The notes beneath the pieces were generated by a model. That model ran no database searches and had not been told where the DNA came from. It was given only the letters and a program-made list of their open reading frames with translations. 64,000 bases of DNA, from assembly GCF_019602855.1 (NCBI RefSeq), contig NZ_CP080767.1:2046001-2110000 (forward strand), given 5' to 3'. Both the position numbers and the translations under genes were made by a program. The DNA comes from Cupriavidus pinatubonensis. GTDB lineage: Bacteria; Pseudomonadota; Gammaproteobacteria; Burkholderiales; Burkholderiaceae. Shown here in pieces: positions 8,066-16,552 of the stretch. Numbering within the stretch: the stretch's first letter is position 1; the number at the start of each line of letters is the position of its first letter.

Positions 8066-9496
8066 TCAGGCCGGCTTCTTGAATTGCAGGGACTTGTACT
8101 CGAGGAATTCCTCGAGCCCGTACTTGCCGGCCTCGCGCCCGTTGCCGGACTGCTTGTAGCCGCCGAACGGCGCCGACATATTGAACGGGCCGCCGTTGAT
8201 ATCGACCTGCCCGGTCCGGATGCGGCGCGCCACGCGAATCGCGCGCGCCTCATCGCCCGCCCAGACGCCGCCACCGAGCCCATAGATGCTGTCGTTCGCG
8301 ATACGCACGGCGTCTTCTTCCGTGTCGTAGCAGATGATCGACAGCACCGGCCCGAAGATCTCTTCCTGCGCCACGGTGGCACGCGGCTCCACATTGCCAA
8401 GCACCGTCGGCTTGACGAAGAAGCCCTTCTCCAGGCCAGCCGGTGCATCCGGGCCGCCCGCCACCAGCTCGGCGCCCTCTTCCAGACCGCGACGGATATA
8501 GCCCGTCACGCGGTCCTTCTGCACGGCGGAAATCAGCGGTCCAAGCCTGGTGGTTTCCTGCAGCGGATCGCCAACGGTGAAACCCTCGACCACCTTCGCG
8601 GCGATCGCCTTGACCTCGTCATAGCGGCTGCGCGGCACCAACATGCGGGTATGTGCAGAGCACGTCTGGCCAGAGTTCAGGAAGCACGCATTGATGGTGC
8701 CCTTTACCGCGGCAGGCAGGTCCGCGTCATCCAGGATCACCGAAGCCGACTTGCCACCAAGCTCCAACGCCACGCGCTTGACGGATTGCGAGGCCAGTTC
8801 GGACACGCGCTTGCCGGCGCGGGTCGAACCCGTGAACGACACCATGTCCACTTCGGGATGGCTGGCCAGCACTTCGCCAACCACCGGGCCATAGCCGGTC
8901 ACCAGGTTGAACACACCAGGCGGCAGGCCCGCCTCCGCGATCACCTCTGCCAGCACGAAGGCATTCAGCGGCGCCACTTCCGACGGCTTCAGCACCACCG
9001 TGCAGCCGGCCGCCAGTGCTGGGGCCACCTTTAGCGTGATCTGATTGAGCGGGTAGTTCCACGGCGTGATGGCCGCGACCACACCCACCGGCTCTCGCAC
9101 GACCAGAGAATTGCCGACCTCTTCCTCGAAATCGAAACCTTCGAGCAGTTTCGCTGCCTGGCCCCAGTTGTAGACGGGGCCACCGACCTGGATCGCGCGC
9201 GCCAGCTTGATCGGCATGCCGACCTCGCCCGCGATGAGCTGCGCCAGTTCCTCGGTGCGTGCCTTCAGGCCCTCCGCAATCTTGCGGATGTAGCCGACCC
9301 GCTCTGCCGGCGGCGTGGCAGCCCAGCCGTCGAACGCCGCGCGGGCCGCCTGGATCGCGTCTTCCGCGTCACGCGCGCTGCCTTCGGGGATGCGGCCCAT
9401 GACCGCTTCGGTGGTGGAGTGAATGACGTCGATCAGCCCCGTGCCGTGCGGGCTGACCCATTTGCCGTTAATGAAGAGTTTGTCTCGTTGTTGCAT
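8066..9496 (-). CDS. NAD(P)-dependent aldehyde dehydrogenase
   Basis: A 476-aa aldehyde dehydrogenase superfamily enzyme, oxidising an aldehyde to the acid. Hallmarks are PWNYP (Asn146), the FTGSTRAG Rossmann loop, catalytic base Glu245 in ALELGGKS and catalytic Cys279 in NSGQTCSA. The substrate is not predictable. I start at the ATG at 9496 (MQQRDKLFINGKW), which matches typical N-termini; in-frame GTG and TTG codons up to 9520 are alternatives, and none has a strong ribosome binding site. A strong terminator follows. The gene is divergent from the 207-aa unknown gene. Confidence 0.92.
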   Translation of the reverse strand: MQQRDKLFINGKWVSPHGTGLIDVIHSTTEAVMGRIPEGSARDAEDAIQAARAAFDGWAATPPAERVGYIRKIAEGLKARTEELAQLIAGEVGMPIKLARAIQVGGPVYNWGQAAKLLEGFDFEEEVGNSLVVREPVGVVAAITPWNYPLNQITLKVAPALAAGCTVVLKPSEVAPLNAFVLAEVIAEAGLPPGVFNLVTGYGPVVGEVLASHPEVDMVSFTGSTRAGKRVSELASQSVKRVALELGGKSASVILDDADLPAAVKGTINACFLNSGQTCSAHTRMLVPRSRYDEVKAIAAKVVEGFTVGDPLQETTRLGPLISAVQKDRVTGYIRRGLEEGAELVAGGPDAPAGLEKGFFVKPTVLGNVEPRATVAQEEIFGPVLSIICYDTEEDAVRIANDSIYGLGGGVWAGDEARAIRVARRIRTGQVDINGGPFNMSAPFGGYKQSGNGREAGKYGLEEFLEYKSLQFKKPA

Positions 9497-9626
9497 GGCC
9501 ACAGTTGTCAGATTGGTCAATCAGCGGTTGCAATTTTTGTTACTTTTATGGTGCACGCACATTGTAGAGCGGATTGCGCCGGGCGGTTTTTTGCGCCGCG
9601 AAGCCACGATACAACAGATGGCGATA

Positions 9627-9665
9627 ATCGGCCGCGCCTCAGGGGAGCTCGCCCGCGCGGCCGAT
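9627..9665 (+). repeat. 11-bp inverted repeat in the leader of the 207-aa unknown gene
   Basis: ATCGGCCGCGC at 9627-9637 pairs perfectly with its complement at 9655-9665 around a 17-nt loop. It lies only about 10 bp upstream of the AAGGAG ribosome binding site at 9673, so the RNA hairpin or a bound protein could influence expression. Confidence 0.5.
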
Positions 9666-9684
9666 ACATAACAAGGAGCGAGAC

Positions 9685-10308
9685 ATGGTCAATCCGATTT
9701 ACCGCAAGACCGAAGCGGGTCTCGACGAGATCAAGACGCGCGCGCGCAAACTCGACCACAAGCTGCGCGCCCTGCTGCTGATCGTCAATGGCGAGCGGCG
9801 CGAACAGGAACTGCTGTCGCAGCTCGACGGCATGGGCGTGGGGCCTGAGTCGCTTGGTCAACTCGTGCAGATGTCGCTGGTCGAGCCGGTGACTGAGGCT
9901 CTTCCGGTATCGCCTTCTAAGGCACCAGCGCAAGCCTCTGCGCCAGCCACCGAAGACAGCAATCTCTTCTCGCTGTATGCGATGCGGCGCGTCGAAGCGC
10001 CCGCGGCCCAGGCACCGGTTGCGGCACTGTCGCCTGCCAGCGAAGACGCCGTGCATTCGCCGGCGGCCATCCAGGCCTACCAGCGGCTCTACCACTTCTA
10101 TACGGACGTCATCAGCCAGCATCTCGGCCTGCGCGGCTATCTCATGCAGGTCAAGGTGGAAAAGGCTACCGACCTGCCATCGCTGATCGCCTTGCGCGAT
10201 CCGCTGCATGCGGCGTTGCTCAAGGCCAAGGGCGATATCACCGCGCAAGCCATTACGGGGCAGTTGGACCAGATCGTCGAGGCGATCGAGGCGGACAAGG
10301 GGATCTAA
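9685..10308 (+). CDS. uncharacterised 207-aa protein
   Basis: I cannot name a family with certainty. Residues 1-68 look like a small helical, possibly winged-helix domain (YRKTEAGLDEIKTRARKLDH, LRALLLIVNGERREQELLSQ). Residues 69-125 are Ala/Pro/Ser-rich and likely disordered. Residues 126-207 are helical (AIQAYQRLYHFYTDVISQHL, ending in QLDQIVEAIEADKGI). There is no signal peptide or membrane segment. AAGGAG precedes the ATG by 6 nt and codon use matches its neighbours, so it is a real gene. It stands alone, divergent from the aldehyde dehydrogenase gene and convergent with the ABC-F gene. Confidence 0.8.
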   Translation: MVNPIYRKTEAGLDEIKTRARKLDHKLRALLLIVNGERREQELLSQLDGMGVGPESLGQLVQMSLVEPVTEALPVSPSKAPAQASAPATEDSNLFSLYAMRRVEAPAAQAPVAALSPASEDAVHSPAAIQAYQRLYHFYTDVISQHLGLRGYLMQVKVEKATDLPSLIALRDPLHAALLKAKGDITAQAITGQLDQIVEAIEADKGI

Positions 10309-10329
10309 GGAAACGCTGGCGCAACAAAC

Positions 10330-10357
10330 GCAAAGGCCGCCCGGAGGCGGCCTTTGC
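10330..10357. terminator. bidirectional rho-independent terminator
   Basis: A perfect 12-bp stem (GCAAAGGCCGCC) with a CGGA loop lies between the convergent 207-aa gene and the ABC-F gene. The U-tract is weak in both directions. Confidence 0.7.
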
Positions 10358-10377
10358 GCTGTCAGGATGCCCGACGA

Positions 10378-12000
10378 TCAGCCGTCGATACCCTGCGACT
10401 GCAGGTACTCGTCATACGTGCCGAGGTAATCGGTCAGCGTGCCATCGGTACGCACTTCGATCACGCGCGTGGCCAGGCCGCTCACGAACTCGCGGTCGTG
10501 CGAAACGAAGATCAGCGTGCCGGTAAACTTGTCCAGCGCGATCTGCATCGACTCGATCGATTCCATGTCCATGTGGTTAGTCGGCTCGTCCAGCGCCAGC
10601 ACGTTATGGCGGCCCAGCATCAGCTTGCCCCAGATCATGCGGCCCTTCTCGCCACCGGATAGCACCTTGACGTTCTTCCTGATGTCATCGGCCGAGAACA
10701 GCAGGCGGCCCAGCGTGCCGCGCAGCGACGTTTCGTCATCGCCCGCCTGCGTCCACTGGCTCATCCAGTCCATCACGTCGCGGTCTTCGGGGAATTCCTC
10801 GTAGGTATCCTGCGGCATGTAGCCGACGTTGGCGTTCTCGGCCCACTTGACCGTGCCACGATCCACCTCGACACCGCGCTGCACGCCGGTCTGTACTGCA
10901 CCGTTCAGCAGGCTGCGCAGCAGCGTGGTCTTGCCCGCGCCGTTCTCGCCGATGATTGCCACGCGCTCGCCGGCCTGGATCGCCAATGACAGGTTGTTGA
11001 TGATCTTGCGGTCGTAGGTCTTGGTGACGCCTTCGACTTCCACGGCAAGATTGTGCAGCTTCTTCTCGAACTCGAAGCGGATGAACGGGTTCTGGCGCGA
11101 CGACGGCTTGATGTCCTCGACCTTGATCTTCTCGATCTGCTTGGCACGCGAGGTCGCCTGGCGGGCCTTCGACTTGTTGGCCGAGAAGCGGCGCACGAAG
11201 TCCTGCAGTTCGCTGATGCGTTCCTTGGCGCGCGCGTTGGCGGCCATCTGGCGCTCGCGGGCCTGCATCGACGCTTCCATGTAGTCGTCGTAGTTGCCCG
11301 GGTAGACCTTCAACGTGCCGTAGTCCATGTCGGCCATGTGCGTGCACACCGAGTTCAGGAAGTGGCGATCGTGGGAAATGATGATCATGGTGGAGTTGCG
11401 CTCGTTGAGCACGGTCTCCAGCCAGCGGATCGTGTTGATGTCCAGGTTGTTGGTCGGTTCGTCGAGCAACAGCACGTCCGGGTTCGAGAACAGTGCCTGC
11501 GCCAGCAGCACGCGCAGCTTCCAGCCGGGGGCGACATCGCTCATCGGGCCCTGGTGCTGGCTGGTAGGAATGCCCACGCCCAGCAGCAGTTCACCGGCGC
11601 GCGCTTCGGCCGTGTAGCCGTCGTACTCGGCGTACTTGGCCTCGAGCTCCGCGGCCTTCATGTAGTCTTCGTCGGTCGCTTCCGGGTTGGCGTAGATCGC
11701 GTCGCGCTCCTGCGCGGCGGCCCACATCTCGGTGTGGCCCATCATGACGACGTCCAGCACGCGCATGTCTTCATACGCGAACTGGTCCTGGCGCAGTTTG
11801 CCCAGGCGGATGCCCGGTTCCAGCATGACGTTGCCTGCGGACGATTCGAGATCGCCGCCCAGGATCTTCATGAAGGTGGACTTGCCGCAGCCGTTCGCGC
11901 CGATCAGGCCGTAGCGGTTGCCCTCGCCGAACTTGACCGAGATATTCTCGAACAACGGCTTGGGGCCGAACTGCATGGTGATGTTTGCGGTAGAAAGCAC
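10378..12000 (-). CDS. ABC-F family ATPase (YbiT/EttA-like)
   Basis: A 540-aa soluble protein with two ABC ATPase domains and no membrane domain, typical of ABC-F translation factors that bind the ribosomal E site. Walker A motifs are GANGCGKST (residues 34-42) and GENGAGKTT (about residue 350). Walker B regions read LLLDEPTNNLD and LALDEPTNHMD. The linker between domains is charged (KARQATSRAKQIEKIK), as in the P-site tRNA-interacting motif. Overall text resembles the YbiT branch more than antibiotic-resistance members. The start is GTG, with AAGG 8 nt upstream. It is a single gene with its own upstream gap. Confidence 0.92.
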   Translation of the reverse strand: MLSTANITMQFGPKPLFENISVKFGEGNRYGLIGANGCGKSTFMKILGGDLESSAGNVMLEPGIRLGKLRQDQFAYEDMRVLDVVMMGHTEMWAAAQERDAIYANPEATDEDYMKAAELEAKYAEYDGYTAEARAGELLLGVGIPTSQHQGPMSDVAPGWKLRVLLAQALFSNPDVLLLDEPTNNLDINTIRWLETVLNERNSTMIIISHDRHFLNSVCTHMADMDYGTLKVYPGNYDDYMEASMQARERQMAANARAKERISELQDFVRRFSANKSKARQATSRAKQIEKIKVEDIKPSSRQNPFIRFEFEKKLHNLAVEVEGVTKTYDRKIINNLSLAIQAGERVAIIGENGAGKTTLLRSLLNGAVQTGVQRGVEVDRGTVKWAENANVGYMPQDTYEEFPEDRDVMDWMSQWTQAGDDETSLRGTLGRLLFSADDIRKNVKVLSGGEKGRMIWGKLMLGRHNVLALDEPTNHMDMESIESMQIALDKFTGTLIFVSHDREFVSGLATRVIEVRTDGTLTDYLGTYDEYLQSQGIDG

Positions 12001-12175
12001 GTCTGGAACCTTGTCTGGAAACGGGGTATGGCGCCTGTGCGCCTGGCTTGCCGGAACGGTGCGCCGTCGATGCGCCCCGGTTCATGGGAGAACCCGGCAG
12101 GAAATGGGGAAATAACCGATTATTTTACCATCCGCCTGCCTTTCCGGCGACCGGATGGCACGGCGGCACATGCTG

Positions 12176-13132
12176 TCAGGCCAGCGGCGGAAGCACCGGA
12201 TAGCCTGACATGACCAGCGTGAAGCCTTCCGCACTTGCAGTGAGCTGCGCGTGCCCACCGACCGGCAGCGTCAGCTTGCGCGCGCAGTGACCGAACGGCA
12301 GGCCTGTCAGCACCGGCACGTGCAACTGGTCGCGCAGATAAGCAACGACGGCGTCCATGTCGTAGCCATTGTCGTAATCCGTCACGCGGTAGTTGGAGAA
12401 ATCTCCAAGGATGATCGCGCGCTGCGTACCAAGCACGCCGGCCTGGAACAATTGCAGCAACATGCGCTCCACGCGGTAAGGCGGCTCGTTGATGTCTTCA
12501 AGGAACAAGATGCCGCCTTCCACCCGCGGCATGAACGGCGTGCCGAGCAGGCTGCACAGCATGGCCAGGTTGCTGCCCCACAGCGTGCCCGTGACCGTGC
12601 CCGAGAACGGCTGGCCGTCATCTTGCGGTGCCAGCACAGTCACCGTGTAGGCCGGGTCGCGCAGCACGCCCTCGAAGTGCTCCCACATGAACGGATCGAC
12701 CGTGTCGGCGCCAAAGTCGGCGAGAAGCATCGGGCCGGCAAACGTCACGCCGCCAGTTGCGGCCAGATAGGCGAGCTGGAACGCCGTGAAGTCGCTGTGA
12801 CCGACGATGGGCGTGGCGGTTGCGCGCGCCTGTTCGGCAATCTGCGCGAAATCCAGCCGGTCCAGCAGTCGCGCAATGCCGTAGCCGCCGCGTACGGCCA
12901 GCGTCAGTTCATGCGGCGCACCGGTGCCGATCGCATGCAGGTCCGAAAGCCGTTCCGCATCGGTACCGCCGAAGCGCAGGTAGCGCCGCGCCAGCACATC
13001 GGGGTTGGTCGTGTGATACCCGTGCGACTTGAGCCACGCACAGCCGCGCGCCGCAATGGCGACATCGTGCGGGTAGCCGGACGACGCGATCAGGCGAACT
13101 TCGGTATGCGGCTTGGGGCTCGGTGTGCTCAT
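12176..13132 (-). CDS. ldcA: muramoyltetrapeptide LD-carboxypeptidase (S66 family)
   Basis: A 318-aa LD-carboxypeptidase that removes the terminal D-Ala from murein tetrapeptides in cytoplasmic peptidoglycan recycling. The nucleophile Ser113 lies in GHSDFTAF, the general-base Glu in FLEDINEPPYRVERM and the His in GLPFGHC, in the S66 family order. The RGGYG motif near residue 81 is also characteristic. The ATG at 13132 gives the family N-terminus. It lies 24 bp downstream of tadA in the same direction and may be read through from the queE-queD-tadA genes, though its function is unrelated. Confidence 0.9.
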   Translation of the reverse strand: MSTPSPKPHTEVRLIASSGYPHDVAIAARGCAWLKSHGYHTTNPDVLARRYLRFGGTDAERLSDLHAIGTGAPHELTLAVRGGYGIARLLDRLDFAQIAEQARATATPIVGHSDFTAFQLAYLAATGGVTFAGPMLLADFGADTVDPFMWEHFEGVLRDPAYTVTVLAPQDDGQPFSGTVTGTLWGSNLAMLCSLLGTPFMPRVEGGILFLEDINEPPYRVERMLLQLFQAGVLGTQRAIILGDFSNYRVTDYDNGYDMDAVVAYLRDQLHVPVLTGLPFGHCARKLTLPVGGHAQLTASAEGFTLVMSGYPVLPPLA

Positions 13133-13156
13133 GCGGATTCGTGATCGTCCGGGGGA

Positions 13157-13690
13157 TCAGGATTGTTCGGGATCGGACAGCGTCCGGGCAGCGAGTTGCG
13201 CCGCCTTCTGCGCGCGGCGCCGGGCACCGAAGAAGTCCTTCAGCATCTGCCCGCACTCGTCCGCGAGCACTCCGCCCGTAATGGTGGTCTGGTGGTTCAG
13301 TTGTGCCTGCTCGAACAGGTTCACTACGCTACCGGCGGCGCCGGTCTTCGGGTCCGACGCACCGAACACCACATGGCGCAGGCGCGCATGGAGGATCGCG
13401 CCGCTGCACATCGCGCAAGGTTCCAGCGTCACATACAGTTCGCACTCCGGCATGCGGTAGTTGCCGAGCACCTGGGCCGCGGCGCGCAGCGCCTGCATTT
13501 CGGCATGGGCTGACGGATCCATCGACTTGATCGGCAGGTTGTGGCCGCGCGCGATGATGGCGTCGTTCCACACCACCACCGCACCGACCGGCACCTCGCC
13601 CGCGGCCTCGGCCAGACGGGCCTCGTCCATGGCGGCGCGCAGGTAGCGCTCGTCGCGCGCGATCTCGTCCGCGGTGCGGGTATCCGTCAT
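13157..13690 (-). CDS. tadA: tRNA-specific adenosine(34) deaminase
   Basis: A 177-aa zinc deaminase that converts adenosine 34 of tRNA-Arg(ACG) to inosine; essential in most bacteria. The zinc site is visible: His62 and catalytic Glu64 in AHAEMQAL, and Cys92 and Cys95 in PCAMCSGAI. The C-terminus is basic (GARRRAQKAAQLAAR), as usual for tRNA binding. It lies 7 bp downstream of queD, so two enzymes acting on anticodon position 34 by different chemistry are probably co-transcribed. Confidence 0.95.
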   Translation of the reverse strand: MTDTRTADEIARDERYLRAAMDEARLAEAAGEVPVGAVVVWNDAIIARGHNLPIKSMDPSAHAEMQALRAAAQVLGNYRMPECELYVTLEPCAMCSGAILHARLRHVVFGASDPKTGAAGSVVNLFEQAQLNHQTTITGGVLADECGQMLKDFFGARRRAQKAAQLAARTLSDPEQS

Positions 13691-13697
13691 CGCCGGC

Positions 13698-14174
13698 TCA
13701 GTCCTGCGCCGGCAGCGCGACCGTGGCGGTGACTTCCGCCCAGCAATTCGGCGTTTCGAACAGGACCAGGCGGGTCAGCTGCAGATGATGGCCGAAGCAG
13801 TCCTTGAACACGGGCGCCAGCATGTCGAAGGCGATCTGCGCGAGGTTCTCGACGGTCGGAATGGCATCAAGCACCACAGTCTTGTGCCCTTCCATCGATT
13901 GCAGAAAGTTCAGCAGCGCGGTGTCGCCGCGATAGATCAGGAACGCATGGTCCCACTTCGACACCAGATGCTCCTGCGCCAGCGACTTGATATCGCCGAA
14001 GTCCAGAATCATGCCGTCGTCGGACGCGCCTTCACGGTGCAGCACTTCGCCCGACAGCGTCAGGTCCAGGCGATAGCGGTGGCCGTGGATATTGCGGCAT
14101 TGGCCGCAGTGGTTCGGGATGCGGTGGCCGGAATCGAATTCCAGCCGGCGGGTAATGGAAACTTGTTTGCTCAT
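13698..14174 (-). CDS. queD: 6-carboxytetrahydropterin synthase
   Basis: A 158-aa QueD, converting dihydroneopterin triphosphate to 6-carboxytetrahydropterin in queuosine synthesis. Zinc ligands are His17 (SGHR) and His30/His32 (HGH), and the catalytic Cys26 stands in C-x3-HGH. The DHAFL motif near residue 75 supplies the catalytic Asp/His. The closing GFGHHLQL-like segment reads DCFGHHLQLTRLVLFET, giving the conserved E. It sits between queE and tadA. Confidence 0.94.
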   Translation of the reverse strand: MSKQVSITRRLEFDSGHRIPNHCGQCRNIHGHRYRLDLTLSGEVLHREGASDDGMILDFGDIKSLAQEHLVSKWDHAFLIYRGDTALLNFLQSMEGHKTVVLDAIPTVENLAQIAFDMLAPVFKDCFGHHLQLTRLVLFETPNCWAEVTATVALPAQD

Positions 14175-14269
14175 GAGTACGGGCGCATGCTAGGCGGCCT
14201 GCGTTGAATGGGCTTCGTGCCGGGGTCCGCGGCGCTATTGTCGCCGAGGTGCGACCTGCGCGACAGCAA

Positions 14270-14905
14270 TCAGCGGATGCCGAGCAGCTTGTGGGTCTGC
14301 AGCGACAGCCGCCAGCGCGGATGCCGCTGGCAAAACGCCACGGCGGCGGCGGTATTTTCGCGGGCCAGCGGGCCGTCCATGGCCTGCACCAGGAAATACT
14401 GGAAATCCAGCTGCTCATATGCGGCAAAGTCCTGGCCGACCTGGGGGATCACCACCTTCAGCTCGTCGCCCTTCCTTACCACCAATTCGGACCCCATCTT
14501 CGGGCTCACGCAGACCCAGTCGATGCCCGGCGGCACCTTGATGGTGCCGTTGGTTTCGATCGCGATCTCGAAGCCCTGCGCGTGCAGCGCGTCGATCAGC
14601 GGCGCATCGAGTTGCAGCAGCGGCTCGCCACCCGTGCATACCACCAGCGGCTTGCCGCCGGCGCCCTGCGGCCATTCGGAGGCGACTGCCGCAGCCAGCT
14701 CCTCAGCGGTACGGTACTTGCCGCCGCCCGTGCCATCGGTGCCCACGAAGTCCGTGTCACAGAACTGGCATACCGCCGTCGCCCGGTCCTCTTCGCGCCC
14801 GCTCCACAGGTTGCAGCCGGCAAAACGGCAGAACACCGCGGCACGGCCAGCGTTGGCGCCTTCGCCCTGCAGCGTATAGAAGATTTCCTTGACGGCGTAA
14901 GTCAT
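14270..14905 (-). CDS. queE: 7-carboxy-7-deazaguanine synthase
   Basis: A 211-aa radical SAM enzyme that ring-contracts 6-carboxytetrahydropterin to 7-carboxy-7-deazaguanine, the step after QueD. Residues 8-17 (IFYTLQGEGA) match the family N-terminus. The iron-sulfur cysteines are Cys31, Cys46 and Cys49, a C-x14-C-x2-C arrangement instead of the normal C-x3-C-x2-C. That spacing is known from Burkholderia QueE and fits the taxonomic assignment. CTGGEPLLQLD near residue 90 is the SAM-binding GGEP motif. It is the first gene of the queE-queD-tadA-ldcA run. Confidence 0.95.
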   Translation of the reverse strand: MTYAVKEIFYTLQGEGANAGRAAVFCRFAGCNLWSGREEDRATAVCQFCDTDFVGTDGTGGGKYRTAEELAAAVASEWPQGAGGKPLVVCTGGEPLLQLDAPLIDALHAQGFEIAIETNGTIKVPPGIDWVCVSPKMGSELVVRKGDELKVVIPQVGQDFAAYEQLDFQYFLVQAMDGPLARENTAAAVAFCQRHPRWRLSLQTHKLLGIR

Positions 14906-15319
14906 GCTTTGCGCGCGCTCCGGTCAGGAACGCAATGGTTTCAGCGGCCGATGGCGGCCAGTCTTTCATGGGTCGGGAGAGCGAGGCCAGGACTCCGGAT
15001 CAGAGATGGCATGAGGTAAAACGGCCACCGGCAGTCGATCGGGGCGATGCTCCGCGTAGCCTCTCGCAGGCTGTATCCGGCAGCGGCCAGACATCGCGCA
15101 AGTATACCAGACGTGTCAGGGTTTTCGCTGATGGGGCGACTGGCGCGCACGTCGGGCGAAGGCAGATGTCATCACACCCCGGCTTCCGTTGCTCAACGTT
15201 TGACCGGCCAGCCCGATCACACATTCTTGAATTCAATTCAAATATCTTCTGTCGATCACCACCTTAATCCGCAAAGATAATGCGGGCACACTGCCGCCAT
15301 CCACTTTTCGGAGGCAGAC
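14906..15319. other. 414-bp intergenic region between queE and the MFS gene
   Basis: No gene is supported here. On the minus strand TATACT near 15107-15112 could be a -10 box for queE. From about 15220 the sequence becomes AT-rich and holds a TTGAATTCAA palindrome (15227-15236). A GGAGG ribosome binding site precedes the MFS start. The rest shows nothing recognisable. Confidence 0.5.
15227..15236 (+). promoter_or_regulatory. palindrome upstream of the MFS gene (candidate operator)
   Basis: The perfect 10-bp palindrome TTGAATTCAA is followed by a partial repeat TTCAA in an AT-rich island 84 bp upstream of the MFS start. MarR- and TetR-type operators often look like this, but no regulator gene is adjacent. 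Confidence 0.3.
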
Positions 15320-16525
15320 ATGCCCATTGCCCTGTTAGCGCTGACCATCAGCGCATTCGCTATCGGCACGACGGAATTCGTCATCGTCGGGCTGATTCCC
15401 ACCATTGCCGCGGACCTGCACATCAGCCTGCCATCGGCGGGCCTGCTGGTCAGCCTGTATGCGCTCGGCGTGGCCGTTGGCGCACCCGTACTGACGGCGC
15501 TGACCGGCCGCTTGCCACGCAAGACGCTGCTGCTGTCACTGATGGCGCTGTTCACGCTCGGCAACCTGCTTGCATGGAAAGCGCCCAGCTATGAGTCGCT
15601 GGTCGTCGCACGGATCCTGACCGGTCTGGCGCATGGCGTATTCTTCTCGATCGGCTCGACCATCGCCACCGGCCTCGTGCCGAAGGAGAAGGCCGCCAGC
15701 GCGATTGCCATCATGTTCACCGGCCTGACCGTCGCACTGGTAACGGGTGTCCCGCTGGGCACGTTCATCGGCCAGCATTTCGGCTGGCGCGAGACATTCC
15801 TGGCCGTCTCCGGACTTGGCGCAATCGCCTTCGTGGGCAGCCTGCTGTTCGTGCCGTCGTCGATCCGGCATACGCAGCCGGCCTCATTGCTCCAGCAGGC
15901 GCGCGTGCTGGCCGAGCCGAGGTTGCTGCTCGTCTACGCGAAGACCGCGATCGGCTATGGCGGCTCGTTCATCCCGTTCACGTTCCTGGCGCCCATCCTG
16001 CAGGACGTCTCGGGGTTCAGCGCCAACGCAGTCGGGCTGGTGATGCTCGTGTACGGCGTGTCCGTGGCCGTGGGCAATATCTGGGGCGGCCGCCTTGCTG
16101 ACCGCCATGGTCCGATCGCTGCGCTGCGCCTCGTGTTCCTGCTGCTGGCGGCGGTGCTGTTCGTGCTGACCTTCACCGCACCGCACCCGTGGCTCGTCGT
16201 GGCGACGGTACTGGCCTGGGGCGCCGTGGCCTTCGGCAATGTGCCGGGCCTGCAGGTCTACGTCGTCAAGCAGGCGGAGCGACACACACCGCATGCTGTC
16301 GACGTCGCATCCGGCCTGAACATCGCGGCCTTCAACCTTGGCATTGCCGGGGCAGCGTGGGCCGGTGGTCTCATCGTGACCCACCTGGGGCTGATGCATA
16401 CGCCATGGATCGGCGCGCTCGTCGTGCTGGTTGCACTGGGCCTGACTGAGCTGAGCGGCCGGCTGGACCGCGCAGCCGGCTTCGATGCACGCGGCAGCCT
16501 GCCTGCAGGCGCCGCGATGCACTGA
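15320..16525 (+). CDS. MFS transporter (AraJ/YdhP-like exporter)
   Basis: A 401-aa 12-helix major facilitator. The N-terminal text (LLALTISAFAIGTTEFVIVG) and the motif-A-like loop LTGRLPRKTLLL are typical of the drug:H+ antiporter-1 group that includes AraJ, YdhP and chloramphenicol-resistance-like exporters. The second-half loop reads GRLADRHGPIAALR. The ATG follows GGAGG by 5 nt. It stands alone with an AT-rich promoter region. It likely exports a small molecule; substrate unknown. Confidence 0.9.
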   Translation: MPIALLALTISAFAIGTTEFVIVGLIPTIAADLHISLPSAGLLVSLYALGVAVGAPVLTALTGRLPRKTLLLSLMALFTLGNLLAWKAPSYESLVVARILTGLAHGVFFSIGSTIATGLVPKEKAASAIAIMFTGLTVALVTGVPLGTFIGQHFGWRETFLAVSGLGAIAFVGSLLFVPSSIRHTQPASLLQQARVLAEPRLLLVYAKTAIGYGGSFIPFTFLAPILQDVSGFSANAVGLVMLVYGVSVAVGNIWGGRLADRHGPIAALRLVFLLLAAVLFVLTFTAPHPWLVVATVLAWGAVAFGNVPGLQVYVVKQAERHTPHAVDVASGLNIAAFNLGIAGAAWAGGLIVTHLGLMHTPWIGALVVLVALGLTELSGRLDRAAGFDARGSLPAGAAMH

Positions 16526-16552
16526 GCCCCGGCGCTGCCGGGACCGGCACGC

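Noticed and set aside
12128..12158. CCATCCG/CGGATGG stem after ldcA as a terminator
   Set aside because: Only 7 bp with a 17-nt loop, and the exit side is TAAAATAATC instead of a U-tract.
14935..15267. 110-aa plus-strand open frame in the queE-MFS gap
   Set aside because: No ribosome binding site, no recognisable domain, and Arg/Ser-rich composition like random GC-rich sequence.
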